A stretch of DNA of 64,000 bases from Erysipelotrichaceae bacterium (GTDB lineage Bacteria; Bacillota_I; Bacilli_A; Erysipelotrichales; Erysipelotrichaceae): assembly GCA_017431225.1 (NCBI GenBank), contig JAFRLM010000019.1:1-64000 (forward strand), written 5' to 3'. This document shows, in pieces, positions 41,798 to 50,997 of this stretch. The translations under genes were made by a program, and so were the position numbers. The notes below the pieces were generated by a model. That model had not been told where the DNA came from, did not search any database, and saw only the letters and a list, made by a program, of their open reading frames with translations. Positions within the stretch are counted from its first letter, which is position 1. Each line of letters opens with the position of its first letter.

Positions 41798-42835
41798 ATG
41801 AACAAAAGAGAACAAACAAGAACCGTCCGGGTCGGTGATCTCACTCTCGGCGGTCAGGACCGTGTCATCATCCAGTCGATGACCAATACAAAAACACACG
41901 ATGTCGAAGCTACCGTCGCCCAGATCGAACGTCTGGAGAAAGCCGGATGCGAGATCGTCCGGGTCGCCTGTCTGCAGGAAGAAGACGCGCTGGCGATCGC
42001 GGAGATCAAAAAGCGCATCCATATCCCGATCGTTGCCGACATTCATTTTAATCCCGATTTCGCCATCAAGGCGATCGAAAACGGGGTGGACAAGATCCGC
42101 CTGAATCCGGGAAACATCGAAGACGAATCTAAGATCCGCACGATCGTCGAGCTCGCGAAGAAGAACGGCGTGCCGATCCGTATCGGGATCAACTCCGGTT
42201 CCTTGAACAAAAAATATGAACATTCGACCGACGCGATGATCGCTTCCGCCTACGACCATCTGCGTATCCTGGAGGATCTGGACTTCCACGATGTCGTCCT
42301 CTCCTTTAAATCCTCCGACGCCCTGGAGACGATCGAAGTCTACCGCAAGGCGGCCGAGACCTTCCCCTACCCGCTGCATCTCGGCGTTACCGAAGCCGGA
42401 CCGCTGGTCGATTCCTCGATCAAATCCGCTTTCGCCCTGGGGACGCTGCTCAACGAAGGGATCGGCGATACGATCCGTGTCTCGATCTCCGATGATCCGG
42501 TAAAAGAGATCGCTGTCGCCAAGAAGCTTTTAAAGACGGTCAGTCTGCGCAAGGATGTTCCGACGCTGATCTCCTGTCCGACCTGCGGCCGTATCCAGTA
42601 CGATATGCTGCCGATCGTTGCCGAGATCGAGGAATATCTCAGCACCGTCAATAAGGACATCAAGGTCGCGATCATGGGCTGCGCGGTCAACGGTCCGGGA
42701 GAAGCCAGTGCTGCCGATATCGGCGTTGCCGGCGGCAAGGAATCCGCGCTCCTCTTTAAAAAAGGAAAGATCGTCAGAAGCTTCCCGCAGGAAGAGATCG
42801 TTCAGGTCCTCAAATCCGAGATCGACAATTTCTGA
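41798..42835 (+). CDS. ispG: (E)-4-hydroxy-3-methylbut-2-enyl-diphosphate synthase
   Basis: 345 aa, bacterial two-domain form. TIM barrel motifs include VIIQSMTNT near residue 23, [11 protein letters not shown] near 79 and IRLNPGNI near 98. The [4Fe-4S] ligands are in LISCPTCGR near 259 and [11 protein letters not shown] near 299. It converts MEcPP to HMBPP, the penultimate step of MEP-pathway isoprenoid synthesis. It is monocistronic and probably translated from a leaderless mRNA. Confidence 0.96.
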   Translation: MNKREQTRTVRVGDLTLGGQDRVIIQSMTNTKTHDVEATVAQIERLEKAGCEIVRVACLQEEDALAIAEIKKRIHIPIVADIHFNPDFAIKAIENGVDKIRLNPGNIEDESKIRTIVELAKKNGVPIRIGINSGSLNKKYEHSTDAMIASAYDHLRILEDLDFHDVVLSFKSSDALETIEVYRKAAETFPYPLHLGVTEAGPLVDSSIKSAFALGTLLNEGIGDTIRVSISDDPVKEIAVAKKLLKTVSLRKDVPTLISCPTCGRIQYDMLPIVAEIEEYLSTVNKDIKVAIMGCAVNGPGEASAADIGVAGGKESALLFKKGKIVRSFPQEEIVQVLKSEIDNF

Positions 42836-42849
42836 TCTCCGTATTCAAC

Positions 42850-42878
42850 AAAAACAGAACCTTCACGGTTCTGTTTTT
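42850..42878 (+). terminator. ispG terminator
   Basis: Stem AAAAACAGAACC/GGTTCTGTTTTT with loop TTCAC. Confidence 0.9.
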
Positions 42879-42883
42879 GATCC

Positions 42884-42912
42884 ATAAAGAAAGGGTCCGC
42901 TGAGGGACCCTT
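42884..42912 (-). terminator. Terminator of the YdjG/H/I-like operon
   Basis: Minus strand stem AAGGGTCC/GGACCCTT followed by TCTTTATG. Confidence 0.7.
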
Positions 42913-42932
42913 GTTTGCATATAAAGCAGATA

Positions 42933-43949
42933 TCAGAAGTGTCCGCCGCCGCCTCCGTGGGTATGACCCGAAGAGGAGATGTGGACATGGCTTCCGCCGC
43001 CTCCGCCGCCGCTGTGGCCTCCGGAACTTGTCGTGGTCCGCTGGATGCGGGTACGGCTGACGTTGCGGTAAAGGAAGATATCTCTGGATTCGGTCAGATC
43101 CATACTGCCCTTGCGGTAGTATTCCGAAGCCTGGGATCTCGCGTTGACGGAACGCAGTTTGCGCCGTTCTCTGGATACATAGACAAGCGATGCCAGAAGG
43201 CCTGTTACACCGGAGCTGACGCCTGTTTCAAGAAGCGGCAGTGAACGGTCAGGTTCGGGTCCCGGTTTTTCCGGACGGACCTCGTACATATAACCGTCTT
43301 CCACCATGAAATACGTGTAGGACTCCGGCGGATCCTCGAGAGAAGAAGCATCAACGATCTTTCCTTCGTCGGTGATCGCGTACATCACATTCTCATCGAG
43401 ATCGCGGATATTGACCTCGGTAACGATATTCCCGTCATCATCAAAGGTCACGAGATCACCGTTGTCATACAACATGTAGTCGCCGATCGGTTCACGGAAG
43501 TACTCGACCGCGAGATCCGCGAATCTGTCGAAAGCAGCGTAATAATCGCCGTCCGCCAGATACGGGACCATCTCATCACCGGCATCCTGGATACGGGCAT
43601 CCGTAAAGGCGCGGATACCGGAGCCGCTGGTCGAGATATACCAGGTGCGGGTCTCCATTTCCAGGAACAGCAGGACGCCGTCATAGTGCGCTCCCTGCCC
43701 GTAACCGTTGTAATCGAAGAAATCATCCGCGTAGGCAACGACATCTTGTCCGTTGATATCACTTTCCGTCAGGACAACGATATCCGCCTGCAGTTCCGCC
43801 GAGATACGTTCCAGTTTCTCTTCAAGATCGGATGTTTCCTGCGCGGTGAGCAGACCGGCGTTATCAATGACATAGACTTTCTCGGCATGGATACGGAAAG
43901 GTGTTATGAGAAGCAGCAGAAAGACTGCTATAGCTAAGATCTTTTTCAT
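42933..43949 (-). CDS. TPM-domain membrane protein (YdjH-like)
   Basis: 338 aa. The Sec signal (residues 1-22, ending IHA) is followed by a TPM domain: VYVIDNAGLLTAQETSDLEEKL, then ADIVVLTESDINGQDVVAYADDFFD and YDGVLLFLEMETRTWYIST. A hydrophobic helix lies near residue 245, and the tail is a low-complexity Gly/Ser/His run ending GGGGGHF, common in TPM proteins. In Bacillus subtilis YdjH works with YdjG and YdjI at the membrane. The gene follows the zinc-ribbon gene by 4 bp in the same order as ydjI, ydjG, ydjH relatives here. Confidence 0.85.
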   Translation of the reverse strand: MKKILAIAVFLLLLITPFRIHAEKVYVIDNAGLLTAQETSDLEEKLERISAELQADIVVLTESDINGQDVVAYADDFFDYNGYGQGAHYDGVLLFLEMETRTWYISTSGSGIRAFTDARIQDAGDEMVPYLADGDYYAAFDRFADLAVEYFREPIGDYMLYDNGDLVTFDDDGNIVTEVNIRDLDENVMYAITDEGKIVDASSLEDPPESYTYFMVEDGYMYEVRPEKPGPEPDRSLPLLETGVSSGVTGLLASLVYVSRERRKLRSVNARSQASEYYRKGSMDLTESRDIFLYRNVSRTRIQRTTTSSGGHSGGGGGGSHVHISSSGHTHGGGGGHF

Positions 43950-43953
43950 CCCG

Positions 43954-45033
43954 TTACCTCGCCGTCATAAAGATCACGATCAGCACGATGGCCATGATCA
44001 GGAACACGAGCACAAAGGTGCGCAGGAAGAGCCAGAGTGTCAGCATCTTGTCTTCCGGAAGATCGCCGACGAATTTACCGGTCTGTCCGTTCATCGCGAA
44101 CTGGTAGGTCTTGCCGCCCCAGACGGTCGATAAGAGCCATACCGGCAAAAGAGCGTAGCGCGCTTTACCGTCGGTATTCGCCAGATGGGAGGAAACGGTC
44201 GTGACCATGCCGTAACCGGCAGTCGTATCGCGGAAAGCAGATTCTGTTGAATTCTTGATACGTTCATTGGCACGGCCGATGCTTTCCTCTTTTCCGATAT
44301 CATAGCGGTTTGCCAGATAACCGGAGAGATAAGCTGTCTCGAAATCAACGCCTTCACTGACATCGAACGGTTCGATCGATTCCATCAGCACCGGGGAGAT
44401 CTTGGTCGAGCCTTCGACCGGGACATCATCAAAAGCGATGTGTCCGCGGCGCTTGAGCAGGAAATGACTGGTCTCCACATAACGGTATCTTCCGTCGCTG
44501 TAGCTGCGGGTCCGCTGCGCGCGGTAGCGCACATCGGCTGCCACATCCGAGGAAAAGAGCCAGAACGGCACATACACGCCCTTGATCTCATCGATATGAT
44601 CACGTTTCTTGAAGATCGCGGGTACGAGTTTCTGCGCCTGTACATGTTTCCGGTACGCGTTTTTCGCGTCTTCCTTCGTGACCTTGAAAGGGATCACGAG
44701 ATCCGGCCGCAGTTCCCCGCTGACCTCGGAAGTCACGATGATCGCGTTGCCGCAGAACGGGCAGGAGGAAGCCGCTGTGGTCTTATCCTGTACGACCTCC
44801 CCGCCGCAGGACTGACAGACATAGACTGCCAGATTCTGATCTTTATAGGTGCTGTCGCTTTCGTAAAGCCAGGACAGGTCATCCTGGTTTACGGCTTGCG
44901 CATTGTTGTATTCTTCCGCTGCCTCTACGTCGAATTCCGTACTGCAGGAGAGGCATTTCAGCTTCTGACTCTGAGCATCAAAATGCAGAACACCTCCGCA
45001 GTTCGGGCACTTGTATTCTAAGAGCTCAGACAT
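43954..45033 (-). CDS. Zinc-ribbon membrane protein (YdjG-like)
   Basis: 359 aa. Two zinc ribbons sit at the N-terminus: YKCPNCGG with LKCLSCSTEF (residues 7-35) and YVCQSCGG with SSCPFCGN (residues 70-97). A soluble beta-rich region carries VYVPFWLFSSDV near 151, and a single C-terminal transmembrane helix lies near 332-356. In Bacillus subtilis YdjG-type proteins bind partners of the PspA membrane-stress system. It lies between the SPFH and TPM genes with gaps of 8 and 4 bp. Confidence 0.85.
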   Translation of the reverse strand: MSELLEYKCPNCGGVLHFDAQSQKLKCLSCSTEFDVEAAEEYNNAQAVNQDDLSWLYESDSTYKDQNLAVYVCQSCGGEVVQDKTTAASSCPFCGNAIIVTSEVSGELRPDLVIPFKVTKEDAKNAYRKHVQAQKLVPAIFKKRDHIDEIKGVYVPFWLFSSDVAADVRYRAQRTRSYSDGRYRYVETSHFLLKRRGHIAFDDVPVEGSTKISPVLMESIEPFDVSEGVDFETAYLSGYLANRYDIGKEESIGRANERIKNSTESAFRDTTAGYGMVTTVSSHLANTDGKARYALLPVWLLSTVWGGKTYQFAMNGQTGKFVGDLPEDKMLTLWLFLRTFVLVFLIMAIVLIVIFMTAR

Positions 45034-45041
45034 TCCAAACC

Positions 45042-46136
45042 TTAGAGCTGTTTACCGCAGTATGGGCAGAAATTGGATCCGGCCGGGATCTCTTTTCCGC
45101 AGCTCGGGCAGTAAGCAGCAGGCGCATTGTTGCCGTTATTGAAGAGCTGATTGACGTTTACACCGGCTGCGTTGTTTGCCAGACCGACACCAACGAAACC
45201 GTTGACAGCGCCGGCTTCATTCTTGGCAGCGTCACGGATCGCATCTGCGTATGCGTCGGTGATATGGCCGGCAGCAACTTTCTGATCGGAGTACAGCAGA
45301 GCAGCCTGGTAATCCTGGATGCGCTTCTGGTCTTCCGGATTGAGGGTGATGCTGTTGAAGGCAACAGATACGACCTCAAGACCGCGGGCCTTTGCCCACT
45401 TCTCGGAGAGCGTCTCATCGAGGACCTTGCTGATCTCTTCGGTGTGCGCCGGCAGATCGCTCGGCATGACACCGGTAGCGCCGACAGCGGTCATGACCGG
45501 CTGCAGGGCGGAAATGAATTCAGAACGGAGCTGACCGTCGAGCTGGCTCTTTGTATAGACAGAGGTGACATTGCCGGCTACCGTTTCATAGAAAGCGATC
45601 GGGTTGATGATGCGGTAGGAATACACGCCATTGCAGCGCAGACCGACTTCAAGCTTTAACGGGGAATCCTTGTCCGCGATCTTAAACGGGATCGGGTTCG
45701 GGGTCCCGAACGTATTATTGACGATCTCTTTCGTGTTTACATAGTAGACACGCTGATCCTGCGGAACTTCGCCGCCGTATTCAAAACGTTTCTTGATGAC
45801 TTCGATAACGTTCTGGACGCCTTCCTTGAGGTTGCCGACAAAGAAGCTCGGTTCGCTGGACGCATCATACGTATAGACACCGGGTTCGGAGCAGACTTCG
45901 GTGACCTTGCCCTGGTCGACGAGAATCAGGCACTGGCCGTCCGCAACGACGATACCGGAACCGTTGGTGATAACGTCCGGGTTACCGTGGTTGCCGCCGA
46001 AAAGGCTGTTGCTTCCCTTGTGTTCGCCTCTTACGATAAGGTAGTCCGCGGGAATTGATTCACAGACAAAATACTCTTTCCACTGATCAGAAAGAACGCC
46101 TGTGACAGAAGTGATAGCAGAACGGATTAATCCCAT
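45042..46136 (-). CDS. SPFH-domain protein with C-terminal zinc ribbon (YdjI-like)
   Basis: 364 aa. The SPFH/band-7-type domain of the virion-core-protein class covers residues 25-290 (ADYLIVRGEHKGS, then KLEVGLRCNGVYSYRIINP and YTKSQLDGQLRSEFISALQP). The C-terminus has one zinc ribbon, YCPSCGKEIPAGSNFCPYCG. It should oligomerise on the inner membrane face. It leads the three-gene operon with AGAGG before the ATG. No pspA homologue is encoded next to it, unlike the Bacillus subtilis cluster. Confidence 0.88.
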   Translation of the reverse strand: MGLIRSAITSVTGVLSDQWKEYFVCESIPADYLIVRGEHKGSNSLFGGNHGNPDVITNGSGIVVADGQCLILVDQGKVTEVCSEPGVYTYDASSEPSFFVGNLKEGVQNVIEVIKKRFEYGGEVPQDQRVYYVNTKEIVNNTFGTPNPIPFKIADKDSPLKLEVGLRCNGVYSYRIINPIAFYETVAGNVTSVYTKSQLDGQLRSEFISALQPVMTAVGATGVMPSDLPAHTEEISKVLDETLSEKWAKARGLEVVSVAFNSITLNPEDQKRIQDYQAALLYSDQKVAAGHITDAYADAIRDAAKNEAGAVNGFVGVGLANNAAGVNVNQLFNNGNNAPAAYCPSCGKEIPAGSNFCPYCGKQL

Positions 46137-46206
46137 TATTGAATTACCTCTCTTTCTCTATCTTTAGAATACCATTTTTACAACGATATACATGTATTTT
46201 CCTTTT

Positions 46207-46229
46207 TCCGCCGCGTACAAAACGGCGGA
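46207..46229. other. Stem-loop upstream of the SPFH gene
   Basis: TCCGCCG/CGGCGGA around a nine-base loop, without a U-run in either direction. Function unknown; it lies between the SPFH gene promoter region and the terminator at 46246. Confidence 0.3.
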
Positions 46230-46245
46230 TTCTGCATAACAAACT

Positions 46246-46275
46246 AAGAAAAAAGGCCTCCGGGTGTCAGAGGCC
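46246..46275 (-). terminator. Terminator of the membrane protein at 46303
   Basis: Minus strand stem GGCCTC/GAGGCC, nine-base loop, then TTTTTTCTT. Confidence 0.85.
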
Positions 46276-46302
46276 GGGCGTTCCGGAACTTTGCGTGCCG
46301 GA

Positions 46303-46824
46303 TCAGTACTGCTTGCGGAAACCGCGTGCCTGGCGGCTCTCCGCTGCCTTGTGCAGCTCGCTCATATAGGCACGGAAGACGAGGTAGAAAGCGAGCGGCA
46401 GAAAGATGACGGTGATCAGAGCGAAGCAGTGGATACGCAGTTCTTCCAGCAGCATCGTATCCGGAAAGAACAGAGCAGCGAAGTAGAAGCAGAAAGTCAG
46501 GAACAGCCAGAGGAATATATCGCGGCGGTCGCCTTCCTTTTCATGCTCCTGCAGATAGCTGTCAAGCAGCGCATAATTGACGCAGAGCAGAAGCAGATAG
46601 GGAAGCGCGAGTCTTACGCCGGTATAGAAGTAAAGAAAGAGGTAAGCCGAAACGAAGACGGCTGCCACGAACATAAAACGCTTGAAACGGAAACGGCGGA
46701 TCTCCGGCAGCAGATTCAGGCAAAGGACGATGACGGTGATCTCAGCGATCAGGTCATTATGGTCGAGGGCAAAGCACCATGAGAACAGGACACCCCAGTT
46801 GTTCATCTCCATATCTCGGAACAT
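46303..46824 (-). CDS. Hypothetical integral membrane protein
   Basis: 173 aa, about five hydrophobic segments, of which the clearest are near residues 22-38, 50-66, 70-84, 105-125 and 132-152. No known domain recognised. The C-terminal tail is basic (SRQARGFRKQY), so it should face the cytoplasm. The frame starts at 46851, but AGGAGG stands eight bases before the ATG at 46824 and only two before an alternative ATG. It is divergent from the WYL regulator, which may control it; that is inference from position. Confidence 0.7.
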   Translation of the reverse strand: MFRDMEMNNWGVLFSWCFALDHNDLIAEITVIVLCLNLLPEIRRFRFKRFMFVAAVFVSAYLFLYFYTGVRLALPYLLLLCVNYALLDSYLQEHEKEGDRRDIFLWLFLTFCFYFAALFFPDTMLLEELRIHCFALITVIFLPLAFYLVFRAYMSELHKAAESRQARGFRKQY

Positions 46825-46902
46825 ATTCATTTCCTCCTTCAGACAAGCCAATTATAGAATGAGATTTATAATATTCAGGTGCTTTTTTTAGCCTCAATGT
46901 TA

Positions 46903-46908
46903 TAAAAT
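46903..46908 (+). promoter_or_regulatory. -10 box, leaderless start of the WYL regulator
   Basis: TAAAAT (or TATAAA at 46901) with a six- to eight-base gap to the ATG; no Shine-Dalgarno. Confidence 0.5.
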
Positions 46909-46914
46909 AAAAAT

Positions 46915-47844
46915 ATGAAAAACCGTTTGAGGATCCTGTCTCTGCTGGAGATCCTGCGCAGATACAGCGATGAGGAACATCCCCTTTCGACCGAAGCGAT
47001 CACCGCCCTGCTGGAGAACGACTTCGGTCTTGAGGACATTTACCGCAAGACGATCAACCAGGATCTGCGCGATCTTTCCGAAGCCTACCCGCAGTATCAG
47101 CTCAATTACCGTCACAAGTCCGGTTACAGTCTGAGCGAGTCCCCTTTCTCGCTGGCGGAAGTCAAGATCCTTCTGGATTCGCTGGATTCCCTGCAGACGC
47201 TCGACCCTGCTTTTCTCAATAAGCTGAAGGAGAAACTCTGTTCCTTCCTTTCTGTCTATGAAACAAAAGTCCTGGAATCCCTGCGCGTGGACAGCGAACA
47301 CGGGGCGGGCTATTTCATCTATCATTTTGAGACTTTGCTGAACGCCTATAAGCACAGTCACATCGTGCTCCTTTTACGCAAAGGCAGAGATGAGGAGGAA
47401 GAGATCCTGCCGCTGTTCTTTGAACGGGTCCGGAATCAGTACTACCTGCTCTACCGCTACCCGGAGAAGAAAAAGATCTACCGTCTCCGTTTCGACAATA
47501 TCGAACAGCTGAGCGAGACGGACAGGGAAGCCGATCTGGCGGTGCCCCACCGTGAGATCCAGAAATACCTTGAGGAAGCTTCGGACGCCTATCACGGCGA
47601 AGAGACAGCTTCCATGACCCTGCAGCTGCGTGATGCCGATCCAAGGCTGCGGCGCTGGCTGAAAGAGGATTTTCCGACGATCCGTTTTTATGAGGACAAG
47701 GCAGTCCTTACCGCCGGTCTCAACGACCGTTTCTTCGCGAAGCTTTCCGCCTATGGCGACCGTATCAGACTGAGCAGTCCCCCGGAGGCGCAGAAAGCTT
47801 ACCTTGAAAGCCTGCATAAGATCCTTGCTTCCTATGAGCTGTAA
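46915..47844 (+). CDS. WYL-domain transcriptional regulator
   Basis: 309 aa. An N-terminal DeoR-like winged helix (RILSLLEILRRYSDEEHPLSTEAITALL, with YRKTINQDLRDL) covers residues 5-60. The WYL domain is near 140-215, with RVRNQYYLLYRYPEKKKIYRLRFDNI as its core, and a WCX-type C-terminal extension follows. Such regulators bind nucleic-acid or nucleotide ligands and often answer DNA damage, but function varies. It is monocistronic, leaderless by appearance, and divergent from the membrane protein at 46303. Confidence 0.87.
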   Translation: MKNRLRILSLLEILRRYSDEEHPLSTEAITALLENDFGLEDIYRKTINQDLRDLSEAYPQYQLNYRHKSGYSLSESPFSLAEVKILLDSLDSLQTLDPAFLNKLKEKLCSFLSVYETKVLESLRVDSEHGAGYFIYHFETLLNAYKHSHIVLLLRKGRDEEEEILPLFFERVRNQYYLLYRYPEKKKIYRLRFDNIEQLSETDREADLAVPHREIQKYLEEASDAYHGEETASMTLQLRDADPRLRRWLKEDFPTIRFYEDKAVLTAGLNDRFFAKLSAYGDRIRLSSPPEAQKAYLESLHKILASYEL

Positions 47845-47878
47845 GAAAACAGCAGAGCGCTCTGCTGTTTTTTTTGGT
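47845..47878. terminator. Bidirectional terminator
   Basis: Stem AAAACAGCAGAG/CTCTGCTGTTTT followed by T8, between the convergent WYL gene and the deacetylase gene. Confidence 0.9.
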
Positions 47879-47894
47879 TTTCTCTGTTTTTGTT

Positions 47895-49094
47895 TTATCC
47901 GCTGTAGGCTTCGCTGAAGGTGACCAGCTGATAGCCCTGTTCGATGAAATACGGGATCAGGACTTTCATGGAATCCACTGTTTCCTGGTAGATCTCATGG
48001 AACAGGATGATCGTATCGTCCTTGTATTCATCCTTGACCTTCTCGATGATCGCTGAACTGTCACGCAGCGCCCAGTCACGGGAATCGATATCCCAGAGAA
48101 CAGGCGTCAGGTTCGTCACCGAATCCAGGGAATGGTTATAGGCACCGTACGGCGGACGGTAGCACTTCATCTCGTAACCGAAGCCGTTCTTCAGATCGTT
48201 GTAGGGGATCATGATCTCTTCCCTTGCCTCGGAATCGGAAAGCTTTGTCAGATCCGCGTGGGACTGGGTATGGGAACCGTATTCATTGCCCCAGCTGACC
48301 GACTGGCGGATCAGTTCGATATCCGGTTCATAGAGACGGCTGCCGACGATGAAGAAGGTCGCTCTGGCGTCATAATGATTGAGCAGATCGTAGAGCTCGC
48401 GGGATGTCTTGCGGCTCGGTCCGTCATCAAAGGTCAGACACAGATACTTCCGGTTCGGATCAAAGAACTTCGGTTTCTGATAAGCCGCGGCGGCAGTTCC
48501 GAAATCCTTCCCCAGCGAACTGGACAGGTAGGCCAGCGGGATCTGGGCGTCGACCTCGAATTCCGGGAAATAGACATCCAGGTCAGAACCGCGGATCTCG
48601 CGGATCTCATATTCGAAGTCAGTCCGGTCGTAGAAGTTGCGGTCACGGACCACATCGCTGTTATTCTTTTTCAGGGTATAGATCAGATAGTCGCGCAGGA
48701 CGGTCTTTCCCTGCTCGTCCAGGCTTTCCGGCAGTGTCAGATCGGTCTGATCACCGTTGACGATATAGGAAGTTGTAGGATATTCGACCTGGTAACACTC
48801 TCCATAGGGGACCAGCGTATAGTCGATGACGGTCTTCTCCTCAACGCCTTCACAGAGCGATCTTGCCTGTTCCTTTCCTTTCTTGGAATTCTCCGGATAG
48901 AAGACGAGGCATTTTCCGTACTGGGCCTTGGCGGCTCCTTCGTTGGCGCTCTTGACACCTATGAAGCTGAACCGGTGGGTCAGCAGGCCGAACAGAAACC
49001 ATATCACTCCAACAAAAAAGATCACGTACAGCGTATAACGAATACTCTTGCGCAATCTTCTTCTTGGTTTTCTTCTTTTTCTTACTGTGCTCAT
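47895..49094 (-). CDS. Membrane-anchored polysaccharide deacetylase (PgdA-like)
   Basis: 399 aa. A basic N-terminus (RKRRKPRRRLRK) and a transmembrane helix at about 19-39 anchor it with the rest outside. A mixed alpha/beta region of about 170 residues precedes the NodB domain: LTFDDGPSRKT near 220 (catalytic and metal aspartates), SHTQSHADL near 275 (metal histidines), RPPYGAYN near 312 and a histidine in ILFHEI near 370. It probably N-deacetylates peptidoglycan, which confers lysozyme resistance. An extended -10 lies six bases before the ATG, without Shine-Dalgarno. Confidence 0.9.
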   Translation of the reverse strand: MSTVRKRRKPRRRLRKSIRYTLYVIFFVGVIWFLFGLLTHRFSFIGVKSANEGAAKAQYGKCLVFYPENSKKGKEQARSLCEGVEEKTVIDYTLVPYGECYQVEYPTTSYIVNGDQTDLTLPESLDEQGKTVLRDYLIYTLKKNNSDVVRDRNFYDRTDFEYEIREIRGSDLDVYFPEFEVDAQIPLAYLSSSLGKDFGTAAAAYQKPKFFDPNRKYLCLTFDDGPSRKTSRELYDLLNHYDARATFFIVGSRLYEPDIELIRQSVSWGNEYGSHTQSHADLTKLSDSEAREEIMIPYNDLKNGFGYEMKCYRPPYGAYNHSLDSVTNLTPVLWDIDSRDWALRDSSAIIEKVKDEYKDDTIILFHEIYQETVDSMKVLIPYFIEQGYQLVTFSEAYSG

Positions 49095-49100
49095 ACTTCT

Positions 49101-49109
49101 ATTTTAGCA
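49101..49109 (-). promoter_or_regulatory. Extended -10 box, leaderless start of the deacetylase
   Basis: Minus strand TGC-TAAAAT, six bases, ATG. Confidence 0.6.
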
Positions 49110-49132
49110 CAGTGCGTTAGGAACGACTCACT

Positions 49133-50488
49133 TCAGCCGATGATTTTTTTCTTAAGACGGCGATAGACGATGATCCACAGTACTGCCTGGATCACCGTCG
49201 TTACGATCCAGGAGATCGGATAGCACATGTAGATCGTCTCCAGGGTATGGCTTCCCGGGAAGACCGTTGCCATCCAGAACAGACGGACACCGCAGATGCC
49301 CGCGATCATAAAGATCGTCGGCAGCGTCGAGATACCCATGCCGCGCATCGAGTTGACGAAGACATCGAGGATACCGTTGAGATAGAGCGGTTTGGCGACA
49401 TACTCGAGACGGATAAGACCGACGGCCTTGACTTCCTCGGCATTCGTGTATAGACCCAGCAAGGTATGTCCGAAATACCAGGCGGCATAACCGATGATGA
49501 ATGCGGAGATACCGACTAAAAACAGGCTTTCGACCATGATGCGGCCGGCTGCCTTGCGCTTGCCGGCACCGATGTTCTGGCTCGTGAAAGTGATCTCGGC
49601 CTGGGTAAAGGCGCCCGTACCGATATAGACGAAACTCTCGAGATTCGCCGCCGCGGAGTTGCCGGCGACGATCGAAGAGGAACCGAAGGAATTGATACCG
49701 GACTGGATCACGACATTGCTGAGGGCGAATACGATGCCCTGGATACCGGCCGGAATACCGATGGCTATGATCCTGCGGGTGGTCGGTCCGTCAAAACGGA
49801 TCGCCTTCAGATCGAGCCGCGCGGCATCGCTCTGTTTTGTCAGGGTATAGACGACTAAGAACGCGGAGACGAGTTCCGAGATGACCGTTGCGATCGCGAC
49901 CCCGGCAACGTCCCATTTAAAGACGATGACGAATAAGAGGTTCAGACAGAGATTCAGGACACCGCTGATGACCATGAAGTATAAAGGACGCTTGGTGTCT
50001 CCCTTGGAACGCAGGACCGCCGCTCCGAAGTTGTAGATCAGAAGCGCGATCACGCCCAGGAAATAGATGCGCATATACAGCACGCTGCCGCCGATGATGT
50101 TGTCCGGGGTAGACATCATCTGCAGCATCGGTCTTGCCAGGAAATAACCGGCGGCGGTCAGGAAGGCACCGGAGACAAGGCCGAGCCAGATCGAGGTATG
50201 CACTGCCCGGCGGATCTGATCGTGATCATTGCCGCCGTAACTGTTGGCGATAACGACATTGGTGCCGACACTGAGACCGCTGAACAGCGATGTCAGCAAA
50301 AAGACCAGGGAACCGGTCGCTCCGACCGAAGCGAGCGCGTTTTCCCCGGCAAATTTTCCGACAACGATGGTATCGGCGGCATTAAAGAGCAGCTGCAGGA
50401 AGTTCGACAGCATCAGCGGGATCGAGAATAAAATGATATTTTTCAGTAACGGTCCGTTGACCATATCCATCTGCCGATCCTGCCGCAT
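49133..50488 (-). CDS. MATE-family efflux transporter
   Basis: 451 aa with twelve predicted transmembrane helices in two similar halves. The first half opens MVNGPLLKNIILFSIPLMLSNFLQLL with FNAADTIVVGKFAGENALASVG, and GLSVGTNVVIANSYGG follows, all typical of the Bacillota MATE group that exports drugs and cationic metabolites by Na+ or H+ antiport. The C-terminus is basic (YRRLKKKIIG). AGGAG precedes the ATG. It lies 77 bp downstream of the ACT-domain gene and may be co-transcribed with the threonine genes. Confidence 0.92.
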   Translation of the reverse strand: MRQDRQMDMVNGPLLKNIILFSIPLMLSNFLQLLFNAADTIVVGKFAGENALASVGATGSLVFLLTSLFSGLSVGTNVVIANSYGGNDHDQIRRAVHTSIWLGLVSGAFLTAAGYFLARPMLQMMSTPDNIIGGSVLYMRIYFLGVIALLIYNFGAAVLRSKGDTKRPLYFMVISGVLNLCLNLLFVIVFKWDVAGVAIATVISELVSAFLVVYTLTKQSDAARLDLKAIRFDGPTTRRIIAIGIPAGIQGIVFALSNVVIQSGINSFGSSSIVAGNSAAANLESFVYIGTGAFTQAEITFTSQNIGAGKRKAAGRIMVESLFLVGISAFIIGYAAWYFGHTLLGLYTNAEEVKAVGLIRLEYVAKPLYLNGILDVFVNSMRGMGISTLPTIFMIAGICGVRLFWMATVFPGSHTLETIYMCYPISWIVTTVIQAVLWIIVYRRLKKKIIG

Positions 50489-50565
50489 AGCTCTTCTCCT
50501 TAAAAAACGTTCGTGGTCTATTATATCCTATCCAGCGCACCGCGCAAGGAAAATGATACTGACAA

Positions 50566-50997
50566 TCATTCCATTGCGATCAACTCTGCGCGTTTGAGGT
50601 TCTTCAGCTTTTTCAGATCGTCGATCAGGGTTTGCAGATCGCGGTGCATCTCCGAGATATCGATCGTGATCGAGATGTTCGCGAGACCGTTGACCGGCAC
50701 GTTCTGGTTGATCGTGACGATATTGACCGGATAGGATGTCAGGACCTGCAGCACCTTCAAAAGGCTGCCCTTCTGGTCCTCAAGGATCAGCGAAAGGCTG
50801 GCCTTGCGGACGTTCTTGTCCTCGAACTCATAAACGGCATCCTTGTATTTGTAATAGGTGCCGCGCGAAATACCGACCTGCTTGCAGGCGGCGGAGATAT
50901 CCCTGACTGTTCCGGAATGAAGGAGCTTGCGTACTTCAAGCACCTTTTCCAGCTGCTCCGACAGGATGCTGCTGGAGACGATATAGTAATTATTCAT
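50566..50997 (-). CDS. ACT domain-containing protein (UPF0735/PheB-like)
   Basis: 143 aa. The N-terminal 65 residues look like a small HTH (GTVRDISAACKQVGISRGTYYKYKDAV), and residues 72-143 form an ACT amino-acid-binding domain (LSLILEDQKGSLLKVLQVL). This is the UPF0735 architecture, often linked to aromatic or threonine biosynthesis genes. It overlaps thrB by 8 bp. Since the Hom protein encoded across the divergent promoter lacks an ACT domain, this protein could carry amino-acid sensing for the pathway; that is inference. Confidence 0.9.
   Translation of the reverse strand: MNNYYIVSSSILSEQLEKVLEVRKLLHSGTVRDISAACKQVGISRGTYYKYKDAVYEFEDKNVRKASLSLILEDQKGSLLKVLQVLTSYPVNIVTINQNVPVNGLANISITIDISEMHRDLQTLIDDLKKLKNLKRAELIAME

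Noticed and set aside
46188..46197. ATACATGTAT palindrome upstream of the SPFH gene
   Set aside because: Ten bases in an AT-rich spacer is expected by chance often enough; no second copy or supporting promoter geometry.
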